Shown in pieces: positions 25,795 through 34,685 of a stretch of 64,000 nucleotides of DNA. A program made the position numbers and the translations under genes. A model generated the notes under the pieces. That model worked only from the letters and a program-made list of their open reading frames with translations. It was not told where the DNA came from and did no database searches. Numbering within the stretch: the stretch's first letter is position 1; each line of letters starts with the position of its first letter. The DNA comes from Rhizobiales bacterium CCH3-A5 (GTDB lineage: Bacteria > Pseudomonadota > Alphaproteobacteria > Rhizobiales > Beijerinckiaceae), in the NCBI GenBank assembly GCA_001556025.1, contig LSIB01000136.1:62001-126000 (forward strand), given 5' to 3'.

Positions 25795-27174
25795 TCAGCG
25801 CGAGATGCGGAGCGAGTTGATCTCCTGCGCGATCGCCCGGAAGGCGTCGCGCAGCGCCGTGCCGCTGCTCGGCAGATACGCGTGGGTTGTGCTCGTGGCG
25901 CATGTCTGCATCAGGTTGCGCGCGTTCTGGGAATTCAGGTTGAACCCCACAGTGTAGAGGATGATGCCCTGCTGCTTGATGGCGCTGCACAGGGACACCG
26001 CCTGATTGTGCGAGGAGCCATTTGTGGCGTTCTTGTTGATCTGCAGGTCGTTGTTGCCGAAGCCGGAGTCGTTCGAGAGCACGCCATCGGCATGGGCCGT
26101 GTTGAACTCGCCATCGGTCATCAGGATGACGACCTTGATCAGTTCGCGCGTGCCATAGGCGGCGGGCCGGCTCGCGGCATCGCCCCAGAGGTATCCGAAG
26201 TTCGGCGACACCATGTACCAGGCCGATGCAAGCCCGATATGGCCTGCGGTCGAGCCCGCCGCCGTATAGGCGTCGATGCTGTTCTTGAGCGCTGTGCGGT
26301 TCGTCGACAACGGCAGGATGCTCGATGAAATGCAGAGATTGGCGTCGCCGCTGCGTGCGCCGATATAGTGTCGGCCGAGGCGCGTTGTCGCGAGATTGGG
26401 CGCAGCATCCGTGTAGGCGGCGGTTCCGGTCCGCTCCGTCACGCAGGTCGAAGCGTCGTAGGTCTGCCGGGTGCCGCTTGCATTGTAGAAGCGGTACTGC
26501 TGGCAGCCGGGCGTGTCGCAGCGTCCGTTCGACAATGTGCCGCGCACATCGCCGGCCAAAGTGCCGTAATTGACCGCATTCGAATACGGCACCAGCGCCA
26601 CCTTCGAATAATGCGGCGTCTGCTGATCCTTGACGATGAGATCGACGAGTTCCTTTGCGGCCGTCTTCATCTGGGCGAGCGGCGTGCCCGACATCGACCC
26701 GGTCACGTCGAGAGCGATGCCCACTTCGATGTTGTTGGAACTGCGCGCGACCTCCGCAAGCGTGTTCACCGTCAGCGAGGCGCGACCGACGAGGCTCGAT
26801 ATCGTCACCGGCACGTCCAGGGACGCTGTCCCGGTGACGCGCAGGTCTTGGCTCAGCGTGAATTGCGCTGACGAAACGGATGGGGAGCCGCTGGCCTGCT
26901 GATTGGCGTTCAGCACTTTGAGACCGAGGGCCTGGATTTCCGAACTGTTGGTGAGGTTCGATTTGGCGACATAGAGCGTCGCGGCGTCGAGGCTGTTCTG
27001 AAGGTTAGTGCGCGCCGTGACGCCGCGCGTATGATCTACGAGGACCAGGAACAGCGTGAGCACGACGGGGAGCGCCGCAGCGAAGAGGATGATCACGACG
27101 CCGCGTTCGTCCGAACGCAGGCTGGTCGCGAGAGCGGCGATCTTCCGTAGAGTCAGAAATGGCTCGTGACGCAT
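25795..27174 (-). CDS. TadG-like pilus-assembly protein with a von Willebrand factor A domain
   Basis: A 459-residue protein. The N-terminus has SDERGVVIILFAAALPVVLTLFLVLVD (shown here in pieces: SDERG, then one membrane helix at about 22-45), the TadE/TadG-type anchor. A VWA domain from about residue 160 has the MIDAS-like DVTGSMSG and a later ILMTDGEFN. A Cys-containing insert (CDTPGCQQ) lies in between. No other tad genes are in the window, so it is a stand-alone member. The ATG at 27174 is chosen with GAGGA upstream; GTG 27207 is in frame. Confidence 0.85.
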   Translation of the reverse strand: MRHEPFLTLRKIAALATSLRSDERGVVIILFAAALPVVLTLFLVLVDHTRGVTARTNLQNSLDAATLYVAKSNLTNSSEIQALGLKVLNANQQASGSPSVSSAQFTLSQDLRVTGTASLDVPVTISSLVGRASLTVNTLAEVARSSNNIEVGIALDVTGSMSGTPLAQMKTAAKELVDLIVKDQQTPHYSKVALVPYSNAVNYGTLAGDVRGTLSNGRCDTPGCQQYRFYNASGTRQTYDASTCVTERTGTAAYTDAAPNLATTRLGRHYIGARSGDANLCISSSILPLSTNRTALKNSIDAYTAAGSTAGHIGLASAWYMVSPNFGYLWGDAASRPAAYGTRELIKVVILMTDGEFNTAHADGVLSNDSGFGNNDLQINKNATNGSSHNQAVSLCSAIKQQGIILYTVGFNLNSQNARNLMQTCATSTTHAYLPSSGTALRDAFRAIAQEINSLRISR

Positions 27175-27307
27175 GGCGCGGTGGTCCTCGGATATCGATC
27201 CGGGCACCAGTCAAACACCGCCGCCTGTCACAAACGTTAACGCTTTGCTTCGACTTCGAAAAGCGGTGAACAGTGGCTTAGCGTCATCTTAGGATTCTTC
27301 GCATGTT

Positions 27308-27721
27308 CTAAGCCGAACGGGATAGATCGGGCACCGGCCTCGGCCGGCCCTCCTCGTCGATGGCGACGAAGGTGAAGCTCGCATCCGTGACCTTCTCGTG
27401 CAGCGTGGTGCGGAAGCGCCGCGCCCAGGCCTCGACATGGATCTTCATCGAGGTCCGGCCGACATGCTCGACCTCTGTATAGACGCTGAGCACATCGCCG
27501 ACCTTGACCGGGCGGAAGAAGGTCATCGCATCGACCGCGATCGTCACCACCCGCCCCTGCGCCCGATCGACGCCGGCGATCCCACCGGCCGCGTCCATCC
27601 GCGACATCACCCACCCGCCGAAGATGTCGCCATTGGCGTTGGTGTCGGCCGGCATGGCGTTGATCCGGACGGTCAGGTTGCCGCGTGGCGTCTCGGCAGG
27701 CGTTGGCCCAGGCTTAGTCAT
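27308..27721 (-). CDS. Acyl-CoA thioesterase, hotdog fold (YciA-like)
   Basis: A 137-residue hotdog protein. It shows TNANGDIFGGWVMSRMDAAGG (the conserved N..GD.FGGW active-site helix, residues about 29-49), then VTIAVDAMTFFRPVKVGDVL and VEHVGRTSMKIHVEAW. These are the hallmarks of YciA/BACH-type acyl-CoA thioesterases, which hydrolyse a broad range of acyl-CoAs in the cytoplasm. ATG 27721 lies inside the end of the upstream gene (8-bp overlap), so translation is probably coupled. Confidence 0.88.
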   Translation of the reverse strand: MTKPGPTPAETPRGNLTVRINAMPADTNANGDIFGGWVMSRMDAAGGIAGVDRAQGRVVTIAVDAMTFFRPVKVGDVLSVYTEVEHVGRTSMKIHVEAWARRFRTTLHEKVTDASFTFVAIDEEGRPRPVPDLSRSA

Positions 27722-28085
27722 CGTCGCGCGTCCCCTGTTCGACATGGAAGGAGTGGAGCACACGATGCAGCACCGGCGCCAGCACGAAGCCTGTGGCGAT
27801 CACCACGAACAGTCCCGAGAACAGGGCGTAGAAACCGGCGAAGATCTTGCCGGCTTCCGTCTTCAGCTCGGCGACCGGCCCCATGCCGGACAGGATCATC
27901 GCCGCGTTGACGAAGGCGTCGGTCGCGCTCATCCCCTCGGTCAGGCCGTAGCCCGCCATGCCGATCGCCATGCCGATGACGGCCAGCCCGAGATAGATCA
28001 GCACCGCCCGCCCGAGCCGCGCCGCGAAGCGTCGCGCCGGGATGACCGGCTGCCGGCAATGCTCGAAGCGGGTGACGCCCTTCAT
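27714..28085 (-). CDS. Small membrane protein resembling a two-segment ion-channel module
   Basis: A 123-residue protein with a basic N-terminus, a membrane segment at about 29-48, a loop with GMSATDAFVNAAMILSGMGPVAE, and a second segment at about 85-105 (FAGFYALFSGLFVVIATGFVL). The arrangement of helix, short re-entrant-looking loop and helix resembles two-pore-domain potassium-channel-like proteins, but the selectivity sequence TxGYG is absent, so function is unproven. It overlaps the thioesterase gene and lies eight bases after the MetE-like gene. ATG 28085 follows GAGGT. Confidence 0.6.
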   Translation of the reverse strand: MKGVTRFEHCRQPVIPARRFAARLGRAVLIYLGLAVIGMAIGMAGYGLTEGMSATDAFVNAAMILSGMGPVAELKTEAGKIFAGFYALFSGLFVVIATGFVLAPVLHRVLHSFHVEQGTRDDD

Positions 28086-28093
28086 CACTTACC

Positions 28094-29122
28094 TCAGCCG
28101 GCGTGGCCGAGCTCCCGGCGCACTAGCGCAGCGCCAGCCGCCAGCGCCGCGAGCTTGCCATAGGCGACATCGAACGACATCGGCGCGAGCCCGCAATTGG
28201 TGCAGGGGAAGAGCTTCTCGGGCGCAACGAATTTTAGGACGTCCCGTATCGTGGCGGCGACCTCCTCGGGCGTCTCGATCGCATCCGACGCCACGTCGAT
28301 CGCACCAGCGAGCACATCCTTGCCGTCGAGCAGCCTGATCAGGTCGAGCGGAACCTTGGAATTGCGGCATTCCAGCGAAACCTGACCGATCGAGCTCTTC
28401 GCAATCGCAGGGAAGGTCTGTTCGTAATGGCGCCACTGCTCGCCGAGCGTCGCCTTCCAGTCGATATTGGCCTTGATGCCGTAGCCGTAGCAGATGTGGA
28501 CGGCGGTGGTCGCGGTCAGCCCGCGCGCCGCGCGTTCCAGGCAGGCGATGCCCCAGTCGGCGACCGCTTCCATATAGACATTATAGGCCGGCTCGTCGAA
28601 CTGGATCACATCGACGCCGATCGCCTGAAGCTCATGCGCCTCCTCGTTCAGCGCCTCGGCGAAGGCCATGGCGAGGTCCTCGCGCCGGCCGTAATGCTCG
28701 TCGGCGATGGTGTCGACGATGGTCATCGGCCCCGGCAGCGTGAACTTCAGCTTCCGCGCGGTGTGGGCGCGAGCGGCCATCGCCTCCATGCGATGCACCG
28801 CGCCCTTGCGCCGGATCGCACCCGTGACGGTCGGCACTTCGGCCTTGTAGCGATCGTTGCGGATGCCCATGATCGTCTTCTTGCCGAAATCGATGCCGTC
28901 GAGATTGGCGAGGAACCCATGGACGAAATGCACCCGCGCCTGCTCGCCATCGCCGACGATGTCGAGGCCCGCATCCTCCTGCAGCTTCACCGCCAGGATC
29001 GTCGCGTCGCGCTTGCCGGCCTCCAGCGCCTCACCCTCGAGCCGCCACGGGGCCCACAGCCTTTCAGGCTCGGCCAACCAGAGGGGCTTCGGCAGGCTGC
29101 CGGCGAGCGTGGTCTTGAGCAT
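28094..29122 (-). CDS. Core-type cobalamin-independent methionine synthase (MetE C-terminal domain protein)
   Basis: A 342-residue single-domain protein equivalent to the catalytic C-terminal half of MetE. The zinc ligands are recognisable: His and Cys in AVHICYGYG, Glu in VSLECRNSK, and Cys in FPCTNCGL. QFDEPAYN binds substrate in the family. Short core-MetE proteins lack the N-terminal half, and several use methylcobalamin or other methyl donors instead of methyltetrahydrofolate-triglutamate, so the donor is uncertain. It is encoded upstream of the channel-like and thioesterase genes. Confidence 0.85.
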   Translation of the reverse strand: MLKTTLAGSLPKPLWLAEPERLWAPWRLEGEALEAGKRDATILAVKLQEDAGLDIVGDGEQARVHFVHGFLANLDGIDFGKKTIMGIRNDRYKAEVPTVTGAIRRKGAVHRMEAMAARAHTARKLKFTLPGPMTIVDTIADEHYGRREDLAMAFAEALNEEAHELQAIGVDVIQFDEPAYNVYMEAVADWGIACLERAARGLTATTAVHICYGYGIKANIDWKATLGEQWRHYEQTFPAIAKSSIGQVSLECRNSKVPLDLIRLLDGKDVLAGAIDVASDAIETPEEVAATIRDVLKFVAPEKLFPCTNCGLAPMSFDVAYGKLAALAAGAALVRRELGHAG

Positions 29123-29214
29123 GGGCGTGTCCTCGGGTGACGTTTTGTCATTGAGCCGACATCGACCAGCGCGCCAACTACGTCAAGCGAGACAAGCCGG
29201 CCTTGCGCTGTCTC

Positions 29215-30438
29215 TCAAGCCACCGCCAGCCTGGGCCGCGCCCGCAGCATCAGCCACGCCACGACCGCGAGGTTGAGCATGTTCCACGCCAGCCCGTTCA
29301 GGAACGCAGCCCGGTAGGACGCCGTGAAATCGAAGATCGCGCCCGAGACATAGCCGCCAAACGCCATGCCGACGATCGTCGACGCCATCACCAGGCCGAT
29401 GCGCGCGCCGGCTTCGCGCGCCGGCAGGAACTCGCGGATGATCACAGCGTACATCGGCACGATGCCGCCCTGGAACAGGCCGAAGATCGCCGTGACGATG
29501 TAGAGCGAGGTCAGCCCGTCGAACCAGAGGTACAAGAAGAGCGCCACGCCCTGCATCACCGAGCCCAGCGCCAGCGTCGCCGTGCCGCCGATGCGGTCCG
29601 AGACGAAGCCCGAGCCGATGCGGCTGACGATGCCGAGCAGCAGCATGAGCGATAGCATGTCGGCGCCGCGCGCCACACCGTAGCCGAGATCGCCGCAATA
29701 GGCGACGATATGCACCTGCGGCATCGCCATGGCGACGCAGCAGGAGAAACCCGCGACGCACAGCAGCGCGGTGAGCTGGTTCGGCGTAAGGCCGAGATCG
29801 CCGCGCGCACTGGTGCTCGAGGCCTCGGCCGCCGCGAAGGATGCTGCGTTCGGCCGGCGACGGAAGAACAGGGCGAGCGGCAGCATCACCGCCAGCGCCA
29901 CCATGCCGATGCCGATATGGGTGGCGCGCCAGCCATGGTTGTTCAGACCCCAGGTGATGACCTGCGGCCAGATCGTCCCCGCGAGATAGCTGCCCGAGGC
30001 GCCGAAGACGACGGCGAGCCCGCGATGCTTGTGGAACCAGTGCGAGAGGTCGGCGATCAGCGGCGCGAAGCCCGCCGCCCCGCCGATGCCGATCAGCAGC
30101 CCATGCGCCAGCGCGAACTGCCAGAGCGAGCCCGACATCCCCGCCAACGTGAAGCCCAGCCCCAGGCACAGCGCGCCGATGACGATCGGCACCACGATGC
30201 CGTAACGGTCGGCGATCCGGCCCATCATGATGTTGCCGAAGCCGAAACCAAGCATCACGGCGGTGTAGGGTAGCGAAGCCCCGGCCCGGAGCGTGCCGAA
30301 CTCGGCCTGCACCGTCGGCAGCACCACCACGACAGACCATGTGCCGACGCAGGCGACCGTGCCGAGCAACAGCGACAGCGCCAGCCGGAGCCAGGCATAA
30401 GAGGAGTCCGGCGCAAAGCGCGGATCGTCGGAGACCAT
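29215..30438 (-). CDS. Major facilitator superfamily transporter
   Basis: A 407-residue 12-helix transporter. The loop 2-3 motif is GFGNIMMGRIADRYG and the symmetric loop 8-9 motif is IGSGFVSDRIGG. Helix content and the LPTVQAEFGTLRAGASLPYT region are like the oxalate/formate or monocarboxylate-type MFS family. ATG 30438 has GCGAGGA upstream. The substrate is unknown. Confidence 0.88.
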   Translation of the reverse strand: MVSDDPRFAPDSSYAWLRLALSLLLGTVACVGTWSVVVVLPTVQAEFGTLRAGASLPYTAVMLGFGFGNIMMGRIADRYGIVVPIVIGALCLGLGFTLAGMSGSLWQFALAHGLLIGIGGAAGFAPLIADLSHWFHKHRGLAVVFGASGSYLAGTIWPQVITWGLNNHGWRATHIGIGMVALAVMLPLALFFRRRPNAASFAAAEASSTSARGDLGLTPNQLTALLCVAGFSCCVAMAMPQVHIVAYCGDLGYGVARGADMLSLMLLLGIVSRIGSGFVSDRIGGTATLALGSVMQGVALFLYLWFDGLTSLYIVTAIFGLFQGGIVPMYAVIIREFLPAREAGARIGLVMASTIVGMAFGGYVSGAIFDFTASYRAAFLNGLAWNMLNLAVVAWLMLRARPRLAVA

Positions 30439-30580
30439 GTTTCCTCGCAAGCGCCGCTTCTGGATGGCGGCGTTCTGCTGCGAGGATTAGGTGGGTGCGA
30501 GACACCGCACAAGCGCATCGGCGTCGGGGCGGCCCGGCGTCGATAGCGGTCGTCGCGGTCAAGGCGACGCTGCAAAGACA

Positions 30581-30608
30581 AAGGGCCTCCCGGCTGAGGG
30601 AGGCCCTT
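30581..30608 (-). terminator. Rho-independent terminator of the PfpI/DJ-1 gene
   Basis: AAGGGCCTCC and GGAGGCCCTT form a 10-bp stem with an 8-base loop; on the minus strand it is followed by TGTCTTTGC. It lies 34 bases beyond the stop of the leftward gene. Confidence 0.7.
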
Positions 30609-30642
30609 GGTGGCGGGCTTCAACCATGCGCCGCTGGGTGCC

Positions 30643-31203
30643 TCAGGCCGCTATGCGCTCGTGGCGCCCCTCGTTCACTTCCTCGATGATCTTGGCGACG
30701 AAAGCCGGCAGGTCGTCGGGGTTTCGCGAGGTCACGACGCCCTTATCGGCGACAACTGTGCTGTCCTCCCATTGCGCGCCGGCATTGACCATATCCTGCT
30801 TGATCGTCTTGTAGGACGTCAGTCTGCGGCCCTCGGCTATGCCGGTGTCGATCAGCAGCCAGGGCGCGTGGCAGACCGCAGCGACCACCTTGCCCTGATT
30901 GAAGAAGCTCTTGATCAGCGCCAATGCTTCCGGCTCGCCGCGCAGGGTGTCCGGATTCATTTGACCGCCTGGCAGGACGATCGCGTCATAGGCATCGGCG
31001 CTGACCTCACCGAGTGTCTTGTCGACCTTGACCGCCCTGCCCCAGTCCGTCTTGGCCCAGCCTTTGATTTCGCCGGCCTTGAGCGACGCGACATGTACCG
31101 ACGCGCCGGCCTCTTTCAGCTTCGCATGCGGCACATCCAGTTCGGATTGCTCGAAGCCGTCCGTGGCGAGTATCAGAATCGATTTTCCTGTGAGGGCGCT
31201 CAT
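30643..31203 (-). CDS. PfpI/DJ-1-type protein (YhbO-like, glyoxalase III or deglycase family)
   Basis: A 186-residue class I glutamine-amidotransferase-like protein. The nucleophile is C111 in AAVCHAPW, with E18 in TDGFEQSE and the LPGGQMNPDTLR strand. This is the pattern of PfpI/YhbO stress proteins, variously described as proteases, methylglyoxal-removing enzymes or deglycases. I chose ATG 31203 because GGAG is eight bases upstream; ATG 31209 is too close to it. Confidence 0.88.
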   Translation of the reverse strand: MSALTGKSILILATDGFEQSELDVPHAKLKEAGASVHVASLKAGEIKGWAKTDWGRAVKVDKTLGEVSADAYDAIVLPGGQMNPDTLRGEPEALALIKSFFNQGKVVAAVCHAPWLLIDTGIAEGRRLTSYKTIKQDMVNAGAQWEDSTVVADKGVVTSRNPDDLPAFVAKIIEEVNEGRHERIAA

Positions 31204-31288
31204 CGGCATCACTCCTTGGTTGATGGGCTGTGCTCATCAACCGGTGCGGGCCGGCATCGTTCCCCGGCCGCGCCGGGATTTCGCGCCT

Positions 31289-33079
31289 TCACGCGGCTGT
31301 GGCGGCACGCCAGGCCTCGGCCTCCAGCGGCCGACCGAGCAGGAAACCCTGCGTCAGGTCGCAGCCCTCCTGGATCAGGAAATCGAGCTGCTCGGGCGTC
31401 TCGACCCCTTCCGCCACCACCTCGATGCCAAGCGCATGGCCGAGCTGGATGACGGCGCGCGTGATCGCGACCGATTCCAGCGTCACGCCGAGCTTGGCGA
31501 CGAAGCTCTTGTCGATCTTCAGCGTCGTCAGCGGAAATCGGTGCAGATAGGACAGTGAGGAATAGCCGGTGCCGAAATCATCGAGCGCGATGCGCACGCC
31601 CAGCGCCCTGAGACGGGCAAAGGTCGCCATGGCGCGGTCGGCATCGGTGACCATGACGCCTTCGGTGATCTCCAGTTCCAGCCGCTCCGGATCAAGCCCG
31701 CTCTCGGCCAGCGCCGCCTCGACGCGCGCCACGAGATCGCCCGACTGGAATTCCAGCGCCGAGACATTGACCGAGATGCGCAGCGGCTGGCCCCAGCCGG
31801 CGGCCTCGCGGCAGGCCTCCCGCAGCACAAGCGAGTCGAGCGCGGCGATCAGGCCGCCCTCCTCCGCCGCAGGGATGAAGCTCGCAGGGGCCACCTCGCC
31901 GCGCCGCGGATCGAACCAGCGCGCCAGCGCTTCGAAACCCGCGATCGTACCATCGGCCCGAAACAGCGGCTGATAGTGAACCCTGATGGCGTCGGCCGCG
32001 ATCGCCTCGGCCAGATCGCGCCGGAAGCTCAGGCGCTGCTGCTCGCGCTCCTGCTCGGCCACATCGAACATCCGCACGCAGCCAGGTCCTTCCGGCTTGG
32101 CCAGATGGAGCGCCGCATTCGCCGCCGAAACCAGCCTGATCTCGGTGTCGCCATCGCGCGGAAAGCGGGCGCAGCCGGCGCTGAAACTGACGCGGAAGGC
32201 CTTGTCGTCGAACAGGAATGGCGTGGCGAAAGCCCCGCGCACGCGCTCGGCCATGGCGCCGATCTCCGCGTCGGCCTGCCCGGCGCCCGAAACCAGCACG
32301 AATTCGTCGCCGCCGATCCGTGCAAGGAAGGCATCGCCGCCGACGCCACGCAAGCGCTCGGCCGCTTCCACCAGGATGGCGTCGCCGAGCACGTGGCCAT
32401 GCTCGTCGTTCAGCGCCTTGAAGCCGTCGAGATCAAGCCGCATCACGACAAAGCCCGCCGGCTCCTGTCCGGTTTGCGACATGCGCTGGGCCAGATGAGC
32501 GCTGAGCGCCGGCCGGTTGGGCAGTCCGGTCAGCATATCGCGCCGGCGCGCCTCGGCCAGCCGCTTCTCGGCCTGTTTGCGCTCGCTGATGTCGAGCAGC
32601 AGATTGAAGCCGCCGATCATCAGGCCGTCCGCGTCGAAGATCGGCGTCGGAAACGGCATGAACGGCACCCGTACGCCGTCAGGACGCTCCAGCAGCGCCT
32701 CCACGCCGCGTACCGCGCGTCCCTCGCGCAGCGAAACCGCCATCGGGCAGTCCTCATGGGCGAGCGGCGCTCCGTCCATCGTGAACAGACGGTGCGTCAC
32801 GCACCACCGGTCCTCGCCAAGCACAGGCTCACGCCCGGCCATCGCCACGGCGGCGCGGTTGAAATAGGTGATCCTGCCTTCGGGATCGGTCATATAGACG
32901 CAGGCCGGCAGATGTTCGAGCACATCCGAGAACCACGACGGCGACAGGCCGGCGACCGACGCCGCCCCCGCCGGAGCAAGGCCGCACTCGGTCAGCATAT
33001 CGAGACCCGACGCGACGCGACGCGCGAGCAAAACCGCGTCGCGATCGGAAGCGTCAGATTCAGCCGCCGCCTCGGGCAT
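31289..33079 (-). CDS. PAS-GGDEF-EAL cyclic-di-GMP protein
   Basis: A 596-residue soluble sensor-effector with a PAS domain at about 48-165, a diguanylate cyclase domain at about 178-340 with intact RIGGDEF (256-260), and a phosphodiesterase EAL domain at about 350-590 with EALARW, the [10 protein letters not shown] loop and KIDKSFV. Both motifs look complete, so it may synthesise and degrade c-di-GMP. The inhibitory RxxD site expected five residues before GGDEF is missing (GGDA there), which suggests little product inhibition of the cyclase. No membrane segment is visible. Confidence 0.93.
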   Translation of the reverse strand: MPEAAAESDASDRDAVLLARRVASGLDMLTECGLAPAGAASVAGLSPSWFSDVLEHLPACVYMTDPEGRITYFNRAAVAMAGREPVLGEDRWCVTHRLFTMDGAPLAHEDCPMAVSLREGRAVRGVEALLERPDGVRVPFMPFPTPIFDADGLMIGGFNLLLDISERKQAEKRLAEARRRDMLTGLPNRPALSAHLAQRMSQTGQEPAGFVVMRLDLDGFKALNDEHGHVLGDAILVEAAERLRGVGGDAFLARIGGDEFVLVSGAGQADAEIGAMAERVRGAFATPFLFDDKAFRVSFSAGCARFPRDGDTEIRLVSAANAALHLAKPEGPGCVRMFDVAEQEREQQRLSFRRDLAEAIAADAIRVHYQPLFRADGTIAGFEALARWFDPRRGEVAPASFIPAAEEGGLIAALDSLVLREACREAAGWGQPLRISVNVSALEFQSGDLVARVEAALAESGLDPERLELEITEGVMVTDADRAMATFARLRALGVRIALDDFGTGYSSLSYLHRFPLTTLKIDKSFVAKLGVTLESVAITRAVIQLGHALGIEVVAEGVETPEQLDFLIQEGCDLTQGFLLGRPLEAEAWRAATAA

Positions 33080-33340
33080 GGCAACATTCCATCGGGCAAT
33101 GAAAGCAGGGCAACCTGTGCATCAAGGCAGCAGATATGAAAACATTTCATTAAAAAACCAACGACAGGCCCGATGCCTGCCGTCAGCGGCAAGACCGCAA
33201 CCTGAAATACAACCGCATCGCTCCATGGTCACGACCGGCCATGAGCTTCTGGAACCGGAGATAAATTGGAAGCCTACTCAAAATTGAGCGCTATCTTCCC
33301 GAACGTCAAGTTCAATACTGGAGCCTAAAAAACAAGGAGC

Positions 33341-33625
33341 TCACTTGAAGATCGTTTCGCCTTGCTGATCGATCAGTTGTTGCCCCTTCACCAGAGCAAA
33401 ATCGGCCGCCTCCTCCGCACCGGGAAAACGGTCCGCCCTGACGAAACGGTGCGACCGCAGCACGCCGTCGATCTCCTTCTCCACCACCCCGCAAAGCTGA
33501 TACTGCCCGCCCTCCTGATAGGGCGTCGCGTGGATGGTGAAGCCGGCATGCTCGAGGCTCTTGAGCGGCCCGGCAGGAGCAGCCGGAGCCCTCGAGCCGC
33601 CGAACAGGGATTTCAGGAAGGACAT
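33341..33625 (-). CDS. HlyU-family protein
   Basis: A 94-residue protein of the HlyU family: MSFLKSLFGG start, an Ala/Pro linker, then YQEGGQYQLCGVVEKEIDG and HRFVRADRFPGAEEAADFAL. Vibrio HlyU is a transcription activator, but these short alphaproteobacterial members lack an obvious DNA-binding helix and are of unknown role. ATG 33625 has GGAG nine bases upstream. The 261-bp gap on its right side holds nothing I can assign. Confidence 0.75.
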   Translation of the reverse strand: MSFLKSLFGGSRAPAAPAGPLKSLEHAGFTIHATPYQEGGQYQLCGVVEKEIDGVLRSHRFVRADRFPGAEEAADFALVKGQQLIDQQGETIFK

Positions 33626-33707
33626 CGGCGCGGCTCCGGTCTGCAAGTCAAGTCGATCTGCGTTCCAGTATAGCCGCGCCGGCGCGGTTGCCCAGATGCG
33701 GCAGCGG

Positions 33708-34685
33708 TCAGCGCATCGCGGCGCGCTGGCGCACGAGCGCGAGAATAACCTGCGAGATCGGAACGGGCACATCGACCCATCCGGCCATCTCGACCACTGC
33801 GCCGAGCAGCGCCTCGATCTCGAGCGGGCGCCCCTTTTCCAGATCCTGCAGCATCGAGGTCTTGTGCTGGCCGACCTCGGCCGCGCCCTCGATGCGCTTG
33901 TCGACGTCGATGGAGAAGCGCACGCCGAGCGCCTCCGCCACCGCCTGCCCTTCCAGCATCATGGCGCGCGCCGCGGCCCGCGTGCCGGCATCGCCGACGA
34001 CCACGTCGAGCGTCGCGCCCGTGAGCGCGCTCAGCGGATTGAACGCCATGTTGCCCCAGAGCTTGACCCAGAGATCGTCGCGGATGCGCGGGCGCACCGG
34101 CGCCTTCAGCCCGGCCTTGATCATCAGCGCGGACAATGTCCCGGCCCGCTCGGAGCGGCTGCCATCGGGCTCGCCGAGCGTGAAGCGGTCGCCATAGGTG
34201 TGATGGATCACGCCAGGCTCGGCGATTTCGGCGGCGGGATAGATGATGCAGCCGAGCGCCTGGCTCGGCGGCAACTCGCGCCAGAGCCTGCTGTCGGGAT
34301 CGACCGAGGTGACGATCCTGTCCCGGAACGGGCCTTCGAGCCTGTAGGCATACCACCACGGTACGCCGTTGACGCCCGAGACGATCGTGGTTTGCGGCCC
34401 GACCAACGGTGCGAGCTGAGCCAGCGCCGGCTCGATCGAGTGCGCTTTGAGGGTAATGAAGAGATAGTCCTGCGGGCCGACCTCGGAGGGGTCGGCGGCG
34501 ACGCGTGGCTTCGTCGCGATCGTCTCCCCGCCGCTCACCAGCATCAGGCCGCGCGCGCGCATCGCCTCAAGATGCGCGCCGCGCGCGATCACCGTGACCG
34601 GCGTGCCCGAAGCCTCCAGTTTCGCCGCAAGGAAACCGCCGATCGCACCGGCGCCAAACACGCAGATCGAAGGCGAGGCGCTCAC
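33708..34685 (-). CDS. Ketopantoate-reductase-like NAD(P)-dependent oxidoreductase (PanE/ApbA family)
   Basis: A 325-residue protein with a nucleotide-binding start CVFGAGAIGGFLAAKLEAS and the ApbA C-terminal helical domain (LWVKLWGNMAFNPLSALTGAT, with the conserved Lys and Asn). Family members reduce 2-dehydropantoate or related 2-oxo acids. Its GTG start overlaps the stop of the acyl-CoA ligase (GTGA), so it may belong to a catabolic pathway rather than to pantothenate synthesis. Confidence 0.85.
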   Translation of the reverse strand: MSASPSICVFGAGAIGGFLAAKLEASGTPVTVIARGAHLEAMRARGLMLVSGGETIATKPRVAADPSEVGPQDYLFITLKAHSIEPALAQLAPLVGPQTTIVSGVNGVPWWYAYRLEGPFRDRIVTSVDPDSRLWRELPPSQALGCIIYPAAEIAEPGVIHHTYGDRFTLGEPDGSRSERAGTLSALMIKAGLKAPVRPRIRDDLWVKLWGNMAFNPLSALTGATLDVVVGDAGTRAAARAMMLEGQAVAEALGVRFSIDVDKRIEGAAEVGQHKTSMLQDLEKGRPLEIEALLGAVVEMAGWVDVPVPISQVILALVRQRAAMR

